7,784 nt of DNA from Acidobacteriaceae bacterium (GCA_003140785.1 PLKY01000196.1:556-8339), one strand, 5' to 3'; shown: positions 1 through 7,135, counted from the stretch's first letter. A program made the numbers and translations. The notes: generated from the letters alone by a model not told the origin.

Positions 1-4
1 TCGT

Positions 5-107
5 AGTTCTTAGTTCACAGTTGAGAATCCGGACTTAGTAGGACAGAATTTCTTACGCTTATCGCCGACTAGATCTTCTTCGAACGGCAAACTCCGAACT
101 TAGAACT
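5..107. repeat. Spaced imperfect inverted repeat in non-coding DNA
   Basis: Positions 5-16 (AGTTCTTAGTTC) are the reverse complement of 96-107 (GAACTTAGAACT) except for one central base. The arms are separated by 79 nt. The right arm also lies in a short direct repeat: AACTCCGAAC at 90-99 and AACTCTGAAC at 104-113, offset by 14 nt. The whole 1-134 stretch is AT-richer than the genes and I see no reading frame in it that looks coding. It lies just downstream of the minus-strand membrane-protein gene. No T-run follows either arm, so it does not look like an intrinsic terminator. Because GAAC/GTTC units recur, the inverted repeat may be incidental. Confidence 0.35.
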
Positions 108-134
108 CTGAACCAATAACTGTCTTCTCAGCTA

Positions 135-1241
135 CTATTCCCCTTCTTCGCGCTCGATGCGGCGCTGCTCGGCGAGAAGGGTCATGGAACTCATCAGGTT
201 CTGCACACTGACAATGCCGACAACACGCCCACTCTCCGTAACAGGTATCAGCGAAAGGCCACGGCCCGCTGTGAGGCGGCGAATCGTGGCGCCAAGCGTG
301 TCTTCAGGACGAGCTACCTGGAAGGCGCGCGACATGACGGACTGCACGTAGCCGTTGCCGTCGTTGCGCAATGCATCCACGATGCGTTGGCGCGAAACGA
401 TGCCGACCAACTCCGGACCGCGCACAACGGGAAAGTCTTCTTGCAGCGAGTGAACACAGCGGCCAAGCGCGTCGGCGAGCGTGTCTGACGGCGAAAGGGT
501 CGCAAAATCCGTGAGCATGACTTCGCGCATGCGCACCGTGTCGACTACGGATTGGAAGAAGACGCCCTGGTCCTCAATCTGTGCGCCGATCATGACGAAG
601 AATCCCGCGATGATCAGCCAGGGACTATGCAGCAGCATGCCGCCTAACATGGCTGCAAGTGCCAGCAATTGGCCGAGACCCGTGGCGGCGCGGCCCGCTG
701 GAGCAATCCCATGTTCGCGTGCGAAGTTGCCGCGCAGCAGGCGCCCCGCATCGAGCGGATACGCCGGCAACAGGTGCAGCAGACCAAGACCCGCCTGCAT
801 CCAGACCATACTGCGGAGAAGATAGGCGGGTGTGATCCAGGGTTGATCGAAAAGCCGTACGTCTCCGCCGGCGCCGAGAAGCGTGATCCCCAACGCCGCG
901 GCTGTGGCGCAGCTGGCAATCGGTCCTGCGAAAGCAATGGCGAACTGACCCACTCCTGAATTCGCGTTTTCTTGGCTCTCGGGATTCGCGTAGGCGAAGA
1001 GTCCGCCGATGGGAAGCACGAGGATAGCGCGCAAACGCAAGCCGAGCCACGCGGCGACAAGGAGACGGGCAATTTCGCGAACAACCACGGACGCGACGAG
1101 CACAAAGAAGAGACCAATGCCGCGCAGCCAACCTTCCGAAGTGCTGAGGCCGAGGCACACCACCGCCAGGAGCAGGAAAAACGTGTGGACGCGCAACTCA
1201 ACGCCCATCCAGCGCCCCAGCGGAATTGACCAGCCTCGCAT
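135..1241 (-). CDS. M50/site-2-protease-like membrane protein with two CBS domains, active-site His replaced
   Basis: This 368-aa protein has the layout of the site-2 protease (M50) subfamily with a C-terminal CBS pair. The N-terminus (GVELRVHTFF) and hydrophobic segments near residues 21-32, 41-54, 102-123, 141-160 and 189-221 fit a polytopic inner-membrane protein. CBS domains lie at about 241-293 and 301-356; in this family they usually sense nucleotides. Active members carry HExxH in the second helix and NxxPxxPLDGG further on. Here these read REIAR (R55, E56, R59) and HLLPAYPLDAG (D164 kept, N and one G changed). Both zinc-binding histidines are therefore absent, which suggests a non-proteolytic or altered-function member. 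The frame stays open 29 codons upstream, but that extension reads through the hairpin repeat. The ATG at 1241 starts the family-like sequence, so I chose it. It is divergent from rsmD. Family assignment is confident; catalytic loss is inferred from motifs. Confidence 0.9.
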   Translation of the reverse strand: MRGWSIPLGRWMGVELRVHTFFLLLAVVCLGLSTSEGWLRGIGLFFVLVASVVVREIARLLVAAWLGLRLRAILVLPIGGLFAYANPESQENANSGVGQFAIAFAGPIASCATAAALGITLLGAGGDVRLFDQPWITPAYLLRSMVWMQAGLGLLHLLPAYPLDAGRLLRGNFAREHGIAPAGRAATGLGQLLALAAMLGGMLLHSPWLIIAGFFVMIGAQIEDQGVFFQSVVDTVRMREVMLTDFATLSPSDTLADALGRCVHSLQEDFPVVRGPELVGIVSRQRIVDALRNDGNGYVQSVMSRAFQVARPEDTLGATIRRLTAGRGLSLIPVTESGRVVGIVSVQNLMSSMTLLAEQRRIEREEGE

Positions 1242-1247
1242 ACTCGA

Positions 1248-1276
1248 ATTGTAGTGGCTTACACCCCACGGACGAA
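1248..1276 (-). promoter_or_regulatory. Candidate promoter of the M50-like gene, possibly leaderless
   Basis: On the minus strand, TACAAT (1253-1248) matches a sigma-70 -10 box in five of six positions. Its 3' end lies 6 nt before the ATG at 1241, so a start site at usual spacing would fall on or next to the start codon. A poor -35 (TTCGTC at 1276-1271) lies 17 nt upstream, inside the hairpin repeat. No strong Shine-Dalgarno sequence precedes the ATG. This is a pattern match only, with no experimental support. Confidence 0.35.
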
Positions 1277-1291
1277 GACCTATCCGTGGGG
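1264..1291. repeat. Intergenic hairpin repeat, copy 1 (perfect stem)
   Basis: CCCCACGGA (1264-1272) and TCCGTGGGG (1283-1291) are perfect 9-bp inverted arms around the 10-nt loop CGAAGACCTA (1273-1282). The element sits in the divergent spacer between the M50-like gene and rsmD. It is followed 14 nt later by a second copy with the same loop. No T-tract follows on either strand, and a terminator makes little sense between divergent starts. A REP-like dispersed element or a protein-binding site is more plausible. Confidence 0.75.
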
Positions 1292-1305
1292 ACCCCGTAT
1301 TACCA

Positions 1306-1333
1306 CCCCATCGACGAAGACCTATCAAAAGGG
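1306..1333. repeat. Intergenic hairpin repeat, copy 2 (degenerate stem)
   Basis: This 28-nt copy starts exactly 42 nt after copy 1 and matches it at 22 of 28 positions. The block GACGAAGACCTATC (1313-1326), which contains the entire loop, is identical to 1271-1284. The changes fall only in the arms and are not compensatory, so the stem is broken at four of nine pairs. A run of seven C (1334-1340) follows directly. Confidence 0.65.
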
Positions 1334-1396
1334 CCCCCCCGGTCGGAGGGAATTCTGGCTCAGATATCCTTAGGAGTTAACAGACCCAGGGGGACG

Positions 1397-1987
1397 ATGC
1401 GCATCATTGCCGGAACGTTTCGCTCCCGTCCGCTGCAGGCGCCGGCGGGATTGGCCACTCGGCCCAGCAGCGACCGATTGCGTGAGACGCTTTTCAATGT
1501 GCTGGCCCCGCGCATTGAGGGCGCCCATTTTCTGGATCTGTACGCCGGCTCGGGAGCGGTGGGCCTGGAAGCGTTGAGCCGCGGAGCGGAGCACGTGGTG
1601 TTTGTGGAGCACGTACCGGCTGCGCTGAAGGTGTTGCAGGCAAATCTCGCGCGGCTCCGACTAACGGCAGGGTTCAGCATCCAGTCCGGAAGTGTAGGTG
1701 CGTATCTGCGGCGTGCTCTGCCGGAGTCGAAGCGATTCGATCTGGTCTTTCTCGACCCGCCTTACGATGCTGCGCACGAATACGCAACGACGCTGGGGCT
1801 GCTGGGTGGCGCTGCGGCGGAACTGCTCGCCGACGATGCATTAGTGATTGCTGAGCACCGACGCAAGGAGAAGCTGGAAGACCGCTTTGGTTCGCTCACT
1901 CGCACGCGGCTTCTGGAACAGGGCGATGCTGCCCTAAGCTTCTACGCAATTGCCAAGGGGAAGGATTCGCAGGAGCTTTCACGTTAA
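1397..1987 (+). CDS. rsmD: 16S rRNA (guanine966-N2)-methyltransferase RsmD
   Basis: This 196-aa protein has the usual length for RsmD, which uses S-adenosylmethionine to methylate the N2 of G966 (E. coli numbering) in 16S rRNA during 30S assembly in the cytoplasm. It opens with the family start MRIIAGTFRSRPL, then the TRPSSDRLRETLFN block (21-34). The SAM-binding motif I (DLYAGSGAVGLEAL, 47-60) and acidic E71 follow. The catalytic DPPY motif is at 120-123. The frame is open 57 codons further upstream, but that stretch reads through the hairpin repeats and resembles nothing. The ATG at 1397 begins the conserved sequence and is preceded by AGGGGG (1388-1393), only 3 nt away. In many bacteria coaD follows rsmD; here a CAP-domain gene starts 44 nt after its stop. 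Confidence 0.95.
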   Translation: MRIIAGTFRSRPLQAPAGLATRPSSDRLRETLFNVLAPRIEGAHFLDLYAGSGAVGLEALSRGAEHVVFVEHVPAALKVLQANLARLRLTAGFSIQSGSVGAYLRRALPESKRFDLVFLDPPYDAAHEYATTLGLLGGAAAELLADDALVIAEHRRKEKLEDRFGSLTRTRLLEQGDAALSFYAIAKGKDSQELSR

Positions 1988-2031
1988 GCACAGTGTCGCT
2001 AAGAGATGAGTTCCCGAGTGAGGTTGCGATC

Positions 2032-3348
2032 ATGAAAGCAATTCTGCTACCGGCCGTCTTTCTGCTGTGGGGTCTGACCCCCGGCGGAGCGCAGGCCCCT
2101 TGCAAGACGAACAGCACCGACTCTCTCAATCTGCAACAGGCCCGCGCGTACATGGTGACACTGATCAACCGCGACCGCCAATCGCAAGGCCGCGCGCCTG
2201 TTACGTTGGACCTGGTCGCGTCGGGTGCTGCCCAGGGGCATACAGACGAGATGGTCGAGTTTGGCTATTCCTCGCACTGGGGTCTCGATGGCAAGATGCC
2301 GGTTGAACGCTACACCGAGGGCGGAGGGGCCGATGCCGACGCCGAGAATGAGGACGACTCTTCGGGAACGTCTGACTGTTCCAACACAGCTTTGACCGGC
2401 TCGCAAGCACAGAGCACGACGGGAGCAAGCACTCTCCCGCTGGTTGCCGACCCGCGTTTCTCGCGAGCGACGATCGAGGGAATTGAATCGGACTTGTTCA
2501 ATGAACAGCCCCCCGATGGTCATCGCGAAAATATTCTGAGGCCCAATCACAACCATGTCGGCATCGCAATCAGCCTTGCCGCTGAGGGCCGTTCATGGCG
2601 CCTCGCCTGCACCCAGGAGTTTGTAGATCAGTACGGCACTTATGCACCGTTGCCTGCGGAGGTGAATCCCGGCGACGGATTCGATCTGCAAGGGAAACTG
2701 GCGAAGGGTCTCAGCGTGCAGTCAGTTCTTGTGCGTTATGACGATCTGCCGAAACCGATGACCGTCGACCAGCTGAATCAGACAGGCGGATACACCGTAC
2801 CTCAAGACACGATAGCCAACTATTTCCTCGGCGACGATGCCGCGCCCGTGACGACGAGCAACGCTCCGGATGGGCAGCAATTTGCCGCGCACATTGCGAC
2901 CCCGGCCAGTTGGAAGCCAGGACTCTACTACATCGATGTGTGGGCAAATAAGGATGGCTCAAAAGATCCCATGCTGGTTTCGCAGCGAACGATGCTGATT
3001 GGGAATGCGAACTACACCCAGTGGTCACCATGGCTGGTTGCGAAGGATGCGAAGGGAAAGGAGACTTCACTGAATTCGCGCAAGGGATGCGGTCCCGTCG
3101 GCCAGTCGGGCAGTACACGAGCCTGGACAGTGCAGTTGAGAAATGACGATCCGGCAAGCGCATATCGTATCGTCTTTGAGCTCTTTGCCGCAAATAAGAA
3201 CTCGCCGGCAAATTGGCCGGCGGGAGCCACCACCATCACGCTCCCGGCAGGGCAGATTTTCACAGCACAGCCCGACGCAACGATTCCGAATTCGCAAGGC
3301 TGTACAGTACAGCCCCACCTGTTCTATTCGGTCGCCCCGGCTTCATAG
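2032..3348 (+). CDS. Exported CAP (SCP/PR1) domain protein with uncharacterised C-terminal region
   Basis: This 438-aa protein begins with a signal peptide (MKAILLPAVFLLWGLTPGGAQA, likely cut after residue 22). The CAP fold spans about residues 35-200: an ARAYMVTLINRDR helix, H70 in GHTDEM, H82 in YSSHWG, an acidic ENED around E105 where family members have GEN, and GHRENIL (164-170). The two histidines and an acidic residue form the usual CAP cavity. A low-complexity acidic and Ser/Thr-rich insert occupies about 97-136. The last ~230 residues look like beta-rich extracellular sequence that I cannot assign. Five cysteines after the signal peptide could form disulfides. A GTG start 39 nt upstream is possible, but the ATG at 2032 gives the signal peptide directly and has GTGAGG (2018-2023) 8 nt before it. 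Bacterial CAP proteins are mostly of unknown function, so no reaction is claimed. Confidence 0.85.
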   Translation: MKAILLPAVFLLWGLTPGGAQAPCKTNSTDSLNLQQARAYMVTLINRDRQSQGRAPVTLDLVASGAAQGHTDEMVEFGYSSHWGLDGKMPVERYTEGGGADADAENEDDSSGTSDCSNTALTGSQAQSTTGASTLPLVADPRFSRATIEGIESDLFNEQPPDGHRENILRPNHNHVGIAISLAAEGRSWRLACTQEFVDQYGTYAPLPAEVNPGDGFDLQGKLAKGLSVQSVLVRYDDLPKPMTVDQLNQTGGYTVPQDTIANYFLGDDAAPVTTSNAPDGQQFAAHIATPASWKPGLYYIDVWANKDGSKDPMLVSQRTMLIGNANYTQWSPWLVAKDAKGKETSLNSRKGCGPVGQSGSTRAWTVQLRNDDPASAYRIVFELFAANKNSPANWPAGATTITLPAGQIFTAQPDATIPNSQGCTVQPHLFYSVAPAS

Positions 3349-3353
3349 AGGGG

Positions 3354-3400
3354 GCGGTCGCGGTGAGCCTTCCGGCGGGAATCATTCCCGACGCGACCGC
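3354..3400 (+). terminator. Nested stem-loop after the CAP gene, terminator-like without T-tract
   Basis: GCGGTCGCG (3354-3362) pairs perfectly with CGCGACCGC (3392-3400). Inside it, CGGGAA (3376-3381) pairs with TTCCCG (3385-3390) across a 3-nt loop (TCA). The structure begins 6 nt after the TAG at 3346-3348 and ends 61 nt before the next ATG. No run of T follows, so it is not a classical intrinsic terminator. It could block exonucleases at the mRNA 3' end, stop transcription in a U-tract-independent way, or act as a leader element of the next gene. Confidence 0.5.
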
Positions 3401-3461
3401 GTAAGATGAATCGCGTTGATCCGACGCTTGGACCAGCGATGCGAAACCGGGACAAAGACAA

Positions 3462-5858
3462 ATGAAGAAGAGATCGGTTGGAGTTGCGGCAGCTTGGCTG
3501 CTGTCCATTTCTATGTTGCACGCGCAAAACGTGCAGCCTTGGTTGATTGGACCGTTTGCCAGACCTGTGGCTGGGAATCCTGTGGTTGCACCGCGGCCTG
3601 AATCAACATTTCTCGATCCCATCTTGAAAACGCAAGTGCAATGGGAGGCGCTGCACACCTTCAACCCCGCGGCGATCGTGCGCAACGGCAAGGTCTACGT
3701 GCTCTATCGCGCGGAAGATAACTTAGGCGCGATGGAGATTGGTGGGCACACATCGCGATTAGGGTTGGCCGAGAGTAGCGATGGGATCTATTTCACGCGC
3801 GTGGGCGAGCCGGTCTTCTATCCCGCGGACGATGAGCAGAAGGCGCGCGAGTGGCCTGGAGGAGTCGAAGATCCGCGCATCGTGGAGCGCGAAGATGGCA
3901 CGTACGTGCTGACATATACGCAGTGGAATCGCGCAACCTATTCGGTGGGCATCGCCACTTCGCGCGATCTGATGCATTGGACGAAATACGGCCCCGCATT
4001 TCTGACAGCAGCCGCCGGCAAGTATGCGCCGCTGAAATACAAGTCGGCGGGCATTGTGACGCGCGTAGTGAAGGACCGTCTGATCGCCGCAAAGATCAAC
4101 GGCTTGTACTGGATGTATTGGGGCGAAGGGGCGATCCATATCGCCACATCGGCAGACCTCATTCACTGGACGCCGGTGGAGGATCAACGCGGCGAGCCGG
4201 TGGAGTTGCTGCAGCCGCGCGCTGGGCATTTCGACAGCACATTTCCAGAGACCGGGCCGCCGCCGGTTCTGACCAGCGCAGGAATCTTAGTGCTCTACAA
4301 CGGCAAGAACGCCACGAGCGGCGGCGATCCCAGCCTTGGGCCAAATGCCTATGCAGCCGGCGAAGCTCTCTTCGATCCGATCAACCCGATGCATCTGTTC
4401 ACGCAGACGGATGAACCGGTGCTGAAGCCGGAACTGCCGTACGAGAAAACGGGCCAGTACGCTGCGGGAACAACGTTTGCCGAAGGGCTGGTTTACTTCC
4501 GCAAGCAGTGGTTTTTGTACTACGGTTGCGCAGACTCGCTGGTTGCTGTGGCGACCGCGCCTGCCGCGCCGACGGTCGAATTGAATGAATACAACACCTC
4601 CGGAGCGCGATCAACACCGGCGACACAAACCACAATCCCGCAGCGAACAAATGAGGCGCGACCAACAACTGGCTTCTATCTCAGAAACGGCGACACGGTT
4701 GTGTTCTACGGCGACAGCATCACGGAGCAAAACCTCTACAACCAGTTCGTAGAACTGTACACGGCGACTCGGTTTCCCGCGATGCGGGTTCGGTTCTTTG
4801 GAGCCGGAGTGGGCGGCGATCGGGTGACGGGTGGCAGCGGCGGCCCGATCGATCAGCGCCTGGAGCGCGATGTGTTCTCGGAGAAGCCGACCGTTGTTAC
4901 GGTCATGCTGGGGATGAATGACGGCAGCTATCGCGCGACTACCGATGATATCGAGTCGTCGTACACGAAAGGCTACGAGCATCTGCTGCAGTCGATTCGT
5001 GACCACGCACCGGGAGCACGAATCACACTGCTGGGCCCGTCTCCGTACGACGACGTGAACGGAGCGCCGACGTTTCCCGGCGGATACAACTCCGTTATGC
5101 AGCACTTTGGCGACTTGGATAACGCGCTTGCGCAGAAGTTCGGCGGCACGTTTGTGGATCTCAATCCACCGGTGGTGGCGGCGTTGCAGAAAGCGGAGGC
5201 GCTTGATCCGCGTATCGCGAAGCTGCTGGTGCCGGACCGCGTGCATCCCGATCCGCTGGCGCATTGGGTGATGGCTGAAGCGCTGCTGAAAGGATGGAAT
5301 GCGCCGGCGCTTGTGTCGGCGGTGACGATTGATGCACGAACGGGAAAGGTGACTGAGACGCAGAACGCGACCGTGGACCACCTGGAAATGAACCAGGCCT
5401 CGTTGCGCTGGACAGAGGTCGAGAATGCGCTCCCACTGCCGCTTTCGCGCAGCAACGCAACGCAGGCGCTGTTGTTTGACCTGAGTGACATTGAGCAGCA
5501 GCTGGATCAGGAGCCGCTGCGCGTGACAGGTCTCGACGCTGGGAAATATAGGCTGAGCATCGATGACGCGTTGATTGGGACGTTTTCTGCGGAAGAATTG
5601 GCGGGTGGCATCAACCTGGCTGACTACCCAACGCCGATGTTTCACCAGTCGCAGCGCGTCAGCTGGTTGGTGCGCGATCGCGACGAGGCACACTATATCC
5701 ATTTGCGCATGCGGGTGCGGAATGCGAATACGGGCGCTGCGGATGGGCAGCCGGATGTGATGCAGGCGTTCGAGGATTCGCTCGGGGATTCGATCTACGC
5801 GGAGGCCGCGCCGAAGCCGCATGTCTACACGCTGAGTCTGGTTGGCGAGCAACCGTAA
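3462..5858 (+). CDS. Exported two-domain enzyme: GH130-type propeller plus SGNH/GDSL hydrolase
   Basis: The 798-aa protein starts with a signal peptide (MKKRSVGVAAAWLLSISMLHA), so it probably acts in the periplasm or outside the cell. Residues about 25-370 resemble glycoside hydrolase family 130, five-bladed propellers that cleave or phosphorolyse beta-mannosides: HTFNPAAI, PGGVEDPRI (132-140), HFDSTFPETGPPPVL (256-270) and FLYYGCADSLVAVATAP (351-367). A polar Pro/Thr linker (about 370-403) follows. Residues about 404-610 form an SGNH hydrolase with YGDSIT (S419 nucleophile), the GAGVGGDR block (448-454), GMND (N486) and DRVHPD (D592, H595). The last ~180 residues are an extension with no motif I recognise. 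Secretion into phosphate-poor surroundings favours a GH130 hydrolase over a phosphorylase, but the substrate is unproven. GH130 enzymes and SGNH acetyl-mannan esterases are known to work together in mannan use, which suggests an acetylated mannan-type target. The start is the ATG at 3462, with a weak GGGA 9 nt upstream. Confidence 0.88.
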   Translation: MKKRSVGVAAAWLLSISMLHAQNVQPWLIGPFARPVAGNPVVAPRPESTFLDPILKTQVQWEALHTFNPAAIVRNGKVYVLYRAEDNLGAMEIGGHTSRLGLAESSDGIYFTRVGEPVFYPADDEQKAREWPGGVEDPRIVEREDGTYVLTYTQWNRATYSVGIATSRDLMHWTKYGPAFLTAAAGKYAPLKYKSAGIVTRVVKDRLIAAKINGLYWMYWGEGAIHIATSADLIHWTPVEDQRGEPVELLQPRAGHFDSTFPETGPPPVLTSAGILVLYNGKNATSGGDPSLGPNAYAAGEALFDPINPMHLFTQTDEPVLKPELPYEKTGQYAAGTTFAEGLVYFRKQWFLYYGCADSLVAVATAPAAPTVELNEYNTSGARSTPATQTTIPQRTNEARPTTGFYLRNGDTVVFYGDSITEQNLYNQFVELYTATRFPAMRVRFFGAGVGGDRVTGGSGGPIDQRLERDVFSEKPTVVTVMLGMNDGSYRATTDDIESSYTKGYEHLLQSIRDHAPGARITLLGPSPYDDVNGAPTFPGGYNSVMQHFGDLDNALAQKFGGTFVDLNPPVVAALQKAEALDPRIAKLLVPDRVHPDPLAHWVMAEALLKGWNAPALVSAVTIDARTGKVTETQNATVDHLEMNQASLRWTEVENALPLPLSRSNATQALLFDLSDIEQQLDQEPLRVTGLDAGKYRLSIDDALIGTFSAEELAGGINLADYPTPMFHQSQRVSWLVRDRDEAHYIHLRMRVRNANTGAADGQPDVMQAFEDSLGDSIYAEAAPKPHVYTLSLVGEQP

Positions 5859-5872
5859 AAACGCGGCTCCCT

Positions 5873-7135
5873 TTAAATGCCAGATGACCTTGGCTTGCAT
5901 AGCTCGAATGTGCAGATGGCTCCGATCGCGAGGCACATCGCAATGGACGCGAGTCCCGCGATGTGCGAATGGGTGGATTGGCGAAGCCAGCCCATGACCA
6001 CGGGCCCGAAGAATCCGCCAAGGTTGCCGATGGAGTTGATCACCGCGATGTGCGCCGCCACAAGCGGACCGGCGAGCGAGAGGGTCGAGGTGCTCCAAAA
6101 GACCGGCATGGCGGAAAGTATTCCGATGGCCGCGAGGCCGAACCCGAGGATCGCGACCGTCGCATTGGGAGCGAAGGCCGCGACGAGAAATCCGGCGGCG
6201 GCGGCGAGATAGGCAGTGGTTAGATGAATTCGTCGCTCGCGATGCCGGTCGGAACTGCGGCTCCACAACACCATCCCAACAACGGCGGCAAGATAGGGCA
6301 GAGCGGAGGCCCATCCCAGGTGCGTCAGCGCGATTCCGCGAGAAGCAAGCACGGTGGGAATCCAGAATCCCAAACCATAAAGGCCGAGCATGAGGCAAAA
6401 GTAGGCGAGGCTCCAGCCATAGACCACAGGCCGCGCAGTAAAGGCATGGAGCAGCGAATGCGCTTTTCCCGTGTGCGCCGGCACCGTTGCGCTCAGGTCG
6501 CGTGCCAGAGTTTGCTTTTCCTCCGACGATAACCAGTGAACATCTTCGGGGCGATCGGGAAGGAGAAAGAAGACGCACGCTCCGAGAAGAATGGCGGGAG
6601 ATCCTTCGAGCACGAAGAGCCACTGCCATCCATTGAGCCCTGCGAAATGATTCAGCTGCAGGATCTGTGCCGAGAGAGGCGAGCCAACAATGTTGGAGAG
6701 CGGAATCGCGGTAACAAACATCGCCATTACGCTGGAGCGCACCGAAGGCGGAAGCCAGAACGTGAGATAGAGAATGACGCCGGGATAAAAGCCGGCCTCC
6801 GCCGAGCCAAGCAGGAATCGAAGGACGATGTAGAGCCACGGACCTGGCACGAAGGCGGTTGCGACGGAGACAATGCCCCACGCGATCATCAGCGCCATGA
6901 TCCAACGGCGCGCCCCCACGCGGAGCAGCATCAGGTTGCTGGGAACCTCAAAGAAAAAGTAGCCGAGGAAGAACACGCCCGCCGCCAAACCGAAGAGACT
7001 CTCGTCGATGTGCAGGTCTCGATTCATGGTCAGCGCGGCGAAACTGATATTGACGCGATCGAGAAACGCGACGAGATAAAGCAAGATCAGGAACGGAACC
7101 AGGCGTAGCGCGATTTTGCGGTAGAGAGGTTGCAT
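5873..7135 (-). CDS. MFS transporter, anion:cation symporter (ACS) family, probable sugar-acid uptake
   Basis: This 420-aa protein has about 12 hydrophobic segments in the two-bundle layout of the major facilitator superfamily, at the normal length. ACS-family features are visible: LDRVNISFA after helix 1 (25-33), the helix 2-3 loop RVGARR (72-77), RFLLGSAEAGFYPGV in helix 4 (106-120), GWQWLFVLEG before helix 6 (169-178), and the central cytoplasmic loop near 195-235. Loop 8-9 carries WSRSSDRHRERR. Members of this family import hexonates, hexuronates, tartrate and similar organic anions with protons. The divergent neighbour is a sugar-acid dehydratase, so xylonate or a related aldonate is the best substrate guess; sequence alone does not fix it. 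The gene converges on the GH130-SGNH gene with 14 nt between stop codons and no visible terminator. There is no clear Shine-Dalgarno before the ATG at 7135. Confidence 0.9.
   Translation of the reverse strand: MQPLYRKIALRLVPFLILLYLVAFLDRVNISFAALTMNRDLHIDESLFGLAAGVFFLGYFFFEVPSNLMLLRVGARRWIMALMIAWGIVSVATAFVPGPWLYIVLRFLLGSAEAGFYPGVILYLTFWLPPSVRSSVMAMFVTAIPLSNIVGSPLSAQILQLNHFAGLNGWQWLFVLEGSPAILLGACVFFLLPDRPEDVHWLSSEEKQTLARDLSATVPAHTGKAHSLLHAFTARPVVYGWSLAYFCLMLGLYGLGFWIPTVLASRGIALTHLGWASALPYLAAVVGMVLWSRSSDRHRERRIHLTTAYLAAAAGFLVAAFAPNATVAILGFGLAAIGILSAMPVFWSTSTLSLAGPLVAAHIAVINSIGNLGGFFGPVVMGWLRQSTHSHIAGLASIAMCLAIGAICTFELCKPRSSGI

Noticed and set aside
1264..1291. Hairpin as a rho-independent terminator
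   Set aside because: There is no T-run on either strand, and it lies between two divergent gene starts where no transcript is expected to end.
1242..1328. 29-codon upstream extension of the M50-like protein
   Set aside because: The extension reads through the hairpin repeats and gives sequence with no family likeness. Family-like sequence begins at the ATG at 1241.
1334..1340. Run of seven C as a phase-variation tract
   Set aside because: It lies in intergenic DNA outside any supported reading frame and is short. At most it is a sequencing-error risk.
1226..1396. 57-codon upstream extension of rsmD
   Set aside because: It overlaps the start of the divergent gene and reads the two repeat copies as near-identical peptides. 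RsmD proteins begin at the MRIIAG segment encoded from 1397.
1993..2031. Upstream GTG start for the CAP protein
   Set aside because: It would put 13 polar residues before a complete signal peptide. The ATG at 2032 has a better ribosome-binding site.
4611..6905. Very long (764-codon) open frame on the minus strand across the GH130-SGNH and transporter genes
   Set aside because: It is antisense to the GH130-SGNH gene and out of frame with the transporter on the same strand. Its product is rich in Arg and His with no recognisable domain, which is typical of GC-rich shadow frames.
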